Source of the DNA: Deltaproteobacteria bacterium
GTDB lineage: Bacteria; DRYD01
Assembly: GCA_028276365.1 (NCBI GenBank)
Contig: JAPYWL010000020.1
Location: forward strand, 1 to 18,035
DNA length: 18,035 nucleotides
Reading direction: 5' to 3'
Shown here: in pieces, positions 13,290 to 18,035 of the stretch
Layout: the number at the start of each line of letters is the position of its first letter
Numbering within the stretch: position 1 is the first letter of the stretch
Program-made: the position numbers and the translations under genes
The notes under the pieces: generated by a model
What the model was told of the DNA's origin: nothing
What the model saw: only the letters and a program-made list of their open reading frames with translations
The model's database searches: none

Positions 13290-14228
13290 ATGAATAGAAT
13301 AATTATAGCTCTTATTATAGGGCTAATAACTATATCTATAGCACTAGCAGGGATTAAAAAAGGAGAAATACAAAAAGATTTTAATTATAACCAAAATGTT
13401 AACGTTACCCACAGAGTTGTATCAGGCTATGCACAATATGAATTAGGTCCTAATTTCTTAGAGAACGACTGGGATGAGGTAAGGGCAGGTTCCTGGTCTA
13501 ATCTAACTCAAGCAGATAGGGATTACTTAAAAAGTATAACAGGTTTAAGTAATGGTGTATGGTATTATATTGATCTAACGGATAGAACAGGAGCAATACC
13601 TGGTCAAGATCAAAATACAATGCCGTTTCAAGATTTCTCTGAAATTCTATCTGAAGGAGATGTCAATATTAATGTAAGCCATACTTATAGTTTAATCTTA
13701 CAAGTATACGATTATTCACCAATAGTATTAGATTTAAATAACGATAAGAAAATAGATGTAGCATATAATTATTGGTTACCACATGCACCTAAGTTTTTCA
13801 CCCAAAACATAGTTAAATTTGATATAACTGGAGATATGGTACCAGACTTAGTTGAATGGGTTGTTGGTCCTAATGATGGATTACTTGTTGAACCTGGAGT
13901 TAAGAAAGTAAAAAGTGCCTTAGATCTATTTGGTACTGCTGGAGGATATTCAAATGGTTATGAAAAATTAGCTACTTATGATAAAGATAAAAATGGTTTT
14001 GTAGAAGGAAAAGAATTAGAAGGCTTTAAAGTATGGATAGATAAAAATCAAAACGGAACATGCGAAGAAAATGAATTATTTGATATAAAACAATTTAACA
14101 TCAAAAAATTATCAGTTAATCATAATGGTAAATATGTAAGCTACTATGAAACAAATGATGGACAAAAGAGACTAATGTGGGACTGGTGGCCTGCTGCTAT
14201 AGAAGTTAAAAAAATAGCCAAAGAATAA
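13290..14228 (+). CDS. Exported calcium-binding protein with EF-hand-like loops
   Basis: A signal peptide (MNRIIIALIIGLITISIALA, cleavage near Ala20-Gly21) directs export. Residues 144-265 match the calcium-rich module often found near RTX-type proteins: IVLDLNNDKKID (146-156), FDITGDMVPDLVEWVVGPNDGLLV (177-200), then a Gly-containing loop and two EF-hand loops. Loop one is Asp231 to Glu242 (DKDKNGFVEGKE); loop two is Asp251 to Glu262 (DKNQNGTCEENE), split by FKVWI. Ligand positions 1, 3, 5 and 12 are intact in both. The N-terminal 130 residues are acidic and aromatic and not assigned. It probably acts outside the cell as a calcium-dependent structural or adhesive protein (inference). The strong ribosome binding site AAGGAGGTGA supports the start. 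Confidence 0.82.
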   Translation: MNRIIIALIIGLITISIALAGIKKGEIQKDFNYNQNVNVTHRVVSGYAQYELGPNFLENDWDEVRAGSWSNLTQADRDYLKSITGLSNGVWYYIDLTDRTGAIPGQDQNTMPFQDFSEILSEGDVNINVSHTYSLILQVYDYSPIVLDLNNDKKIDVAYNYWLPHAPKFFTQNIVKFDITGDMVPDLVEWVVGPNDGLLVEPGVKKVKSALDLFGTAGGYSNGYEKLATYDKDKNGFVEGKELEGFKVWIDKNQNGTCEENELFDIKQFNIKKLSVNHNGKYVSYYETNDGQKRLMWDWWPAAIEVKKIAKE

Positions 14229-14261
14229 TAAAATTATGTAAAAGAATAATAAAATTATGTA
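14220..14261. repeat. Perfect 21-bp tandem duplication across the stop codon
   Basis: 14220-14240 and 14241-14261 are identical and adjacent. The unit begins with AAAGAATAA, the last two sense codons and stop of the calcium-binding protein gene. Because 21 is a multiple of 3, the second copy repeats the same ending in frame. Confidence 0.95.
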
Positions 14262-14280
14262 ATTTAAATAAACAAACCTA

Positions 14281-14317
14281 AAAGGGGGGGGAAATTTTAT
14301 TCCCCCCTTTCTTTTTT
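14281..14317 (+). terminator. Rho-independent terminator after the calcium-binding protein gene
   Basis: Eight G (14284-14291) and six C (14302-14307) form a stem around the loop segment AAATTTTATT. It is flanked by AAA and TTT and followed by CTTTTTT. It separates the calcium-binding protein gene from the next gene, although read-through remains possible. Confidence 0.87.
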
Positions 14318-14353
14318 AATAACTAAAACTTAATTAAGGAGGTTAACTTTACT

Positions 14354-15445
14354 ATGCAAATAAAAAACAAAATCACCAAATTTTGGATATTTTCTTTTTT
14401 ATTAACAATATTCTTTTTAATAACTTACTCTTATTCAGCAGAAATGAAAATCTTATATACTTATGATCTACAAGAAATTCTAAATAATTCTATAAAAAAT
14501 AATGTTAATATTAATAAGAATTTATTCATAAAAGATTTAATGATTACTTTTTATAAGAATAAAGATTCAAATAGTAAAGATTTTAACAAAGAAATGGTAA
14601 TGATATATGACTTAAAAAATAATAAAATGTTAAAAAATATAGCATTAAGTTACAATCGCTTTAAAGATGCTATTTCATATGATAATAATAACATACTAAT
14701 AATTTCTTGGAAACCAGTTAAATTATATTCTTTTAATATACAAAATTATAAATTTGAAGAAGTATATGAAAATGATCCTCAAAAAGATAAAATATTATTT
14801 ACCTTATCAAGTCGTATAACTAAAGATTTTAATAATAATATTATTTCAACAGTAGATATAAGACAAAGAGATATTCAAATAACAGATGATATTCCATTTA
14901 GCTTATTAAAATTAGCAAGTAATAAACTAGAAATAATCCCTTGGGTTTCAAGCATTAAATTAAACCAAGATATAAAAACTTTTTTAAATAAAGATAAAAT
15001 AAATTCTTTATATTACTTTGTATATCCTAATCTAATATTAGTAAATGTAGATAATGATAAACTATTAAAAATAGATACAAATCAAGAATATAAAGGAAGA
15101 AGCCAAGAATTTAATATAAAAGAAATCTCAAGTAATGTAGGAGTCTTAGCAGATTATAAAAACAATAATCTATTACTTATAAAAAAAGATGGTCTATATC
15201 TACTTGAAGAATATAATAAAGAAAAACAAATATTTAAAGGAAAAGTATTAAAAGCAAGGTTCCTTAATCAAAATAATTATTTATATTTAGTATTAAACAA
15301 ACAAGTAAAACTTTATATAAATAATAACTTAATATCAAATAATTTCCCTTATATATTACTAAATGAAGTAGAAAATGAAAAAGACGGATATTCTCTAATT
15401 TGTTCAGATAATAAACAAATAATTAAAATTTATATTAAGATTTAA
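14354..15445 (+). CDS. Exported protein of unknown function
   Basis: A 363-residue protein beginning with a signal peptide or membrane anchor: MQIKNKITKFWIFSFLLTIFFLITYSYSAEM, with a plausible cut after YSA. The mature part is rich in Lys, Asn and Ile and is predicted by eye to be mainly short beta strands separated by KDG/NN turns (for example NVGVLADYKNNNLLLIKKDGLYLLEEY). That pattern suggests a beta-propeller or beta-sandwich, but no motif is diagnostic. I do not recognise a family. The ribosome binding site is excellent (AAGGAGGT, 11 nt before the ATG). It lies after a terminator, so it probably has its own transcription signal or depends on read-through. Its end faces the convergent peptidase gene 27 nt away. 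Confidence 0.7.
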   Translation: MQIKNKITKFWIFSFLLTIFFLITYSYSAEMKILYTYDLQEILNNSIKNNVNINKNLFIKDLMITFYKNKDSNSKDFNKEMVMIYDLKNNKMLKNIALSYNRFKDAISYDNNNILIISWKPVKLYSFNIQNYKFEEVYENDPQKDKILFTLSSRITKDFNNNIISTVDIRQRDIQITDDIPFSLLKLASNKLEIIPWVSSIKLNQDIKTFLNKDKINSLYYFVYPNLILVNVDNDKLLKIDTNQEYKGRSQEFNIKEISSNVGVLADYKNNNLLLIKKDGLYLLEEYNKEKQIFKGKVLKARFLNQNNYLYLVLNKQVKLYINNNLISNNFPYILLNEVENEKDGYSLICSDNKQIIKIYIKI

Positions 15446-15472
15446 AAAACATATAAGCAATAAAAATTAGTT

Positions 15473-17092
15473 TCAAATTTTATTTTCAAAGATTTTATTA
15501 ATAAAACTGAAAACAATATTAGGTAAGATATTAAAAGTATAAAAGCTATCTAATCTTTCAGTAAATTTATGAGCATCATTACCTAAAGAACCTATATCAA
15601 ATACATCCGTACTTATATAATTTATCTTTTCAAAATCTAAAAAATAAACCTCATTAAAACCTACTAAATTATTTTTAATATAATCAATATTATCAACATT
15701 ACCTAAAAAACTCAAATCAGATATATAAGGGAAAAATTGTTTTATATTATATCTATAACCATACTCTCCATCAAAATTCTTTAAAACATTTTTTAATATT
15801 TTAACAATTTTTTTATTCTTATTAAAAACAGCAGGATAGAAAGGAGGAGTGAGAAATAAAATAACTCTAGGTCTAAAATCTAAATATTCATTTAAATTTT
15901 TAACTAAGTACAAAGAATAAAACCTCTCATCCACTTTACCATTTAAATAGTCATTATATAATTTCTGTTTTATTTTGTTATAAATTTCATCATAATTTTC
16001 TTTTAATTTTAGTTTCAACAATTTAGTAAATTCTTCATAATCAAAAATCTCTAATTTATACTTATGAATAAAAGTATTTAAAACGTTTTTTAAAATTCTT
16101 TTTATATTAGATATAACTTTATTTACGTTATTATCAAAGATAAGTATATTAAGGAAAGCAAAAGCATCCGAAGGAGTTTTAACTGAATAACTATCCTTTA
16201 AATCCTTTGAATAAATAAAAGTAGGTGGAATTACATCCTTACTTTTTTTATTTATAACATTTTTATTCATTTCTAAGGAACTAACTATTTTAGACATTAT
16301 TAATAAAGGATTTAATCCTTTATAAGACTCCCCCACATGAGCTTCTATTCCCTTTACATAAAACCCAACCAATATCTTACCTATACTTCCATAATAACTA
16401 TTAACTAAAATACTATCATTTCGTTTATCTTTTACAATATAATCAGTATCAATACAAGCAATATAATTTACCTTATTATTTTTTTTATAATTATATAAAA
16501 AATCAATAGCTTTTAGCATACCTAATGAGTTAGTTTCCTCATCAGCAACAAAAAGAGCTATAACAATACCATTAAACTTATCTATATTTTCTGCTAATTC
16601 CTTTATGATAGCAAGATTAACAGCCACCCCCGACTTCATATCCAATACTCCCCTACCAAATATATACCCCTTACTTTCAATATCATCTATTATTTCTTTT
16701 ATATCTTGATTATTATTTACTGTATTACTTAAATATAATTGTTTAATTTTAGAAGTTAATTCATCAATATCAAAAGCATATTCTTTTAAATTTTGATAGT
16801 CTTCTATATCAACCGTATCAAAATGAGATAATAAAATTATTACATTATTACTTTTTAAACTACCTCCTTTTATAATAGCTATAACATTTTTTCTTCCAAT
16901 GTTATCGTTTAACTCTTGTAAAATTAAATTTTCTTTATTTTTTTTAAAATAATTTAGTAAAGCTAAGAAATTATATATATATAAAGCAGCATCAATTTCT
17001 CCTTTAGTATTAGTTATACTATTTATCTTAACTAAATCATAAGTTAACTTTTTAATTAGTTCCAAGTTTTGATTACTTAAATTGTTACTCAT
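15473..17092 (-). CDS. RocB-like M20-family metallopeptidase/hydrolase
   Basis: Zinc hydrolase of the M20 clan, closest by pattern to RocB (arginine-utilisation protein, about 540 residues). The N-terminus has VKINSITNTKGE; LLSHFDTVDIEDYQNLKEYAFD (88-108) holds metal ligand His90 and Asp92, and its tail matches the RocB signature. GRGVLDMKSGVAVN (146-159) provides bridging Asp151, and FVADEETNSLG (181-191) the catalytic Glu pair Glu185-Glu186. EAHVGESYKGLNPLLIMSKIV starts the lid/dimer domain. DIGSLGNDAHKFTERLDSFYTF near the C-terminus supplies the final ligand region. RocB's exact substrate is not well established, so amidohydrolase/peptidase is the safe call. No arginine-pathway genes are nearby. 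The start has the ribosome binding site GGGGGAG. It probably follows plsC and mgtE in one transcript. Confidence 0.85.
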   Translation of the reverse strand: MSNNLSNQNLELIKKLTYDLVKINSITNTKGEIDAALYIYNFLALLNYFKKNKENLILQELNDNIGRKNVIAIIKGGSLKSNNVIILLSHFDTVDIEDYQNLKEYAFDIDELTSKIKQLYLSNTVNNNQDIKEIIDDIESKGYIFGRGVLDMKSGVAVNLAIIKELAENIDKFNGIVIALFVADEETNSLGMLKAIDFLYNYKKNNKVNYIACIDTDYIVKDKRNDSILVNSYYGSIGKILVGFYVKGIEAHVGESYKGLNPLLIMSKIVSSLEMNKNVINKKSKDVIPPTFIYSKDLKDSYSVKTPSDAFAFLNILIFDNNVNKVISNIKRILKNVLNTFIHKYKLEIFDYEEFTKLLKLKLKENYDEIYNKIKQKLYNDYLNGKVDERFYSLYLVKNLNEYLDFRPRVILFLTPPFYPAVFNKNKKIVKILKNVLKNFDGEYGYRYNIKQFFPYISDLSFLGNVDNIDYIKNNLVGFNEVYFLDFEKINYISTDVFDIGSLGNDAHKFTERLDSFYTFNILPNIVFSFINKIFENKI

Positions 17093-17133
17093 ATAATCTT
17101 ACTCCCCCTATTAAATAAATTAATAATAAAAAA

Positions 17134-17787
17134 TTATTCATAAATTTTTTTTAAAACAAAATCCGCAAATTCTTCAAATATTTCTTTTAATTTATCCTTA
17201 GGTAATTCATTAATATTTCCAATATTGTATTTATCTTTTACAAAATCCTTAAAACTAATAGGATCTTTTATAATAATATTTATATTATGTTTTTTAAATT
17301 TTAATAAGTTTTTAAATAACTGGGATTTCCAATTAATATTACCTTCAATTTTAATAGGTATAACCAACTTATTAGTATAGTAAGCTAAAATAGAAACTCC
17401 AGGATAAGCTTTAGATTTAGATAAATCTTTAACTCTTGTACCTTCAGGAAAAATCCCAACTATTTTATTATTTTTTAATCTTTTTATAGCTTCTTTTAAA
17501 GTAATAGGATTAAAGTTATCTCTATCAACTGAAATAGAATCATATAATTTTACAAAAAAACTAATAAAAAAAGTTTTAAACAATTCTTTTTTAGCAATGA
17601 AATTTATATTGTTATTTAAAAAAACTATAAGTAATGGAGGATCTAAATAACTACTATGATTAGAAGCAACAATATAGTTATCACCTTTAGGTAACTTATC
17701 AACATTTTGTATAATTATTTTAAAAAATAAACTTATAAACAATTTAGTTATTTTTATAATAAATAATTTTAGTTTATTTTTTAGCAT
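17134..17787 (-). CDS. plsC: 1-acyl-glycerol-3-phosphate acyltransferase (PlsC-like)
   Basis: Membrane-associated acyltransferase that adds the second fatty acid to lysophosphatidate in phospholipid synthesis. In 217 residues it holds the family blocks: NHSSYLDPP (43-51, HX4D with His44 and Asp49), the FIAKKELFK segment (63-71), SVDRDN (86-91), GIFPEGTRVK (111-120), and VIPIKIEG. The N-terminus is a basic, hydrophobic segment (5-27) likely to attach it to the membrane. The ATG has no Shine-Dalgarno sequence. It begins 26 nt after mgtE on the same strand and ends 41 nt before the RocB-like gene. Other acyltransferases of the family cannot be excluded. Confidence 0.9.
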   Translation of the reverse strand: MLKNKLKLFIIKITKLFISLFFKIIIQNVDKLPKGDNYIVASNHSSYLDPPLLIVFLNNNINFIAKKELFKTFFISFFVKLYDSISVDRDNFNPITLKEAIKRLKNNKIVGIFPEGTRVKDLSKSKAYPGVSILAYYTNKLVIPIKIEGNINWKSQLFKNLLKFKKHNINIIIKDPISFKDFVKDKYNIGNINELPKDKLKEIFEEFADFVLKKIYE

Positions 17788-17813
17788 AAGATTTTGTAAG
17801 AATAAAAAACATT

Positions 17814-18035
17814 TTAAATATTAAGGATAGCTTTAGCAATAAGGAAGTATATAATTAAACCGGTAGCATCAACAAAAGTAGCAATAAAAGGAGCTGACAT
17901 AACTGCAGGATCTATATTAAATTTCTTAGCAAACATAGGCAACAATGAGCCAATAGATGTAGCCCAAATAACTATAACAAACTGTGCTAAAACTACTACA
18001 GGAACAATTCTCCAATCAATTCCTAAAAAATATTT
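17814..18035 (-). CDS. mgtE: Magnesium transporter MgtE, C-terminal part
   Basis: The last 73 residues of an MgtE-type Mg2+ channel; the rest lies beyond the right edge. The visible part contains two hydrophobic helices and the conserved segment DPAVMSAPFIATFVDATGLIIYF, with the pore-lining Asp of FVDATG. This is the last pair of transmembrane helices of the family. The stop (17816-17814) is 26 nt before the plsC start. The regulatory CBS and N domains are outside the window. Confidence 0.93.
   Translation of the reverse strand, partial: KYFLGIDWRIVPVVVLAQFVIVIWATSIGSLLPMFAKKFNIDPAVMSAPFIATFVDATGLIIYFLIAKAILNI

Overview
The window is very AT-rich bacterial DNA (by eye about a quarter G+C). 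It uses the standard code: TGA is a stop, for example at the end of the endonuclease V gene. Shine-Dalgarno sequences of the AGGAGGTGA type, RNA-hairpin/T-run terminators, an HU protein, a tRNA-Thr, prepilin-type proteins and an MgtE transporter all point to a bacterium. The sequence does not fix the phylum. A low-GC Firmicutes-like or deep-branching uncultured or thermophilic lineage would fit.

Layout. 1-236 (-): start of an exported protein that appears to begin at an ATA codon. 575-895 (+): HU-like DNA-binding protein with a strong terminator. 1030-1101 (+): tRNA-Thr(GGT), followed 13 nt later by a zinc alcohol dehydrogenase with no ribosome binding site. 2350-3348 (+): NlpC/P60 cell-wall peptidase behind a long Asn-rich, FPNNF-repeat region. 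3482-4944 (+): apt followed by an AmgK-like sugar/amino-sugar kinase, which overlaps tail to tail with a phospholipase-D-family gene (4877-6115, -). 6309-9970 (-): three-gene pseudopilin operon. 10133-13154 (+): nfi (endonuclease V), yraN, tmk and a zinc-ribbon membrane protein, all without Shine-Dalgarno sequences. 13290-15445 (+): two exported proteins, the first with EF-hand-like calcium loops. 15473-18035 (-): the end of mgtE, then a PlsC-like acyltransferase and a RocB-like M20 peptidase.

The most unusual part is the pseudopilin operon. Read from 9970 downwards it encodes a large PilX/GspK-like protein with no Glu at mature position 5, a small pseudopilin, and a 455-residue protein. The last has a normal prepilin N-terminus, a Thr-rich stalk with 37 Thr in a 39-residue stretch, seven Gly, then a Hint (Hedgehog/intein-type) self-processing domain starting at Cys267 and a C-terminal membrane segment. 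The DNA for the Gly run contains a G8 homopolymer, and a slip in either direction would stop translation just before or inside the Hint domain. The 3' end of the gene carries a 50-bp tandem duplication that moved its stop codon. My inference is a phase-variable, self-cleaving or self-ligating pilus-associated surface protein.

Other recurring themes are short tandem duplications at gene 3' ends (50, 21 and 11 bp) and a split in translation signals. Surface or exported genes and a few others have strong Shine-Dalgarno sequences, while most intracellular housekeeping genes have none.
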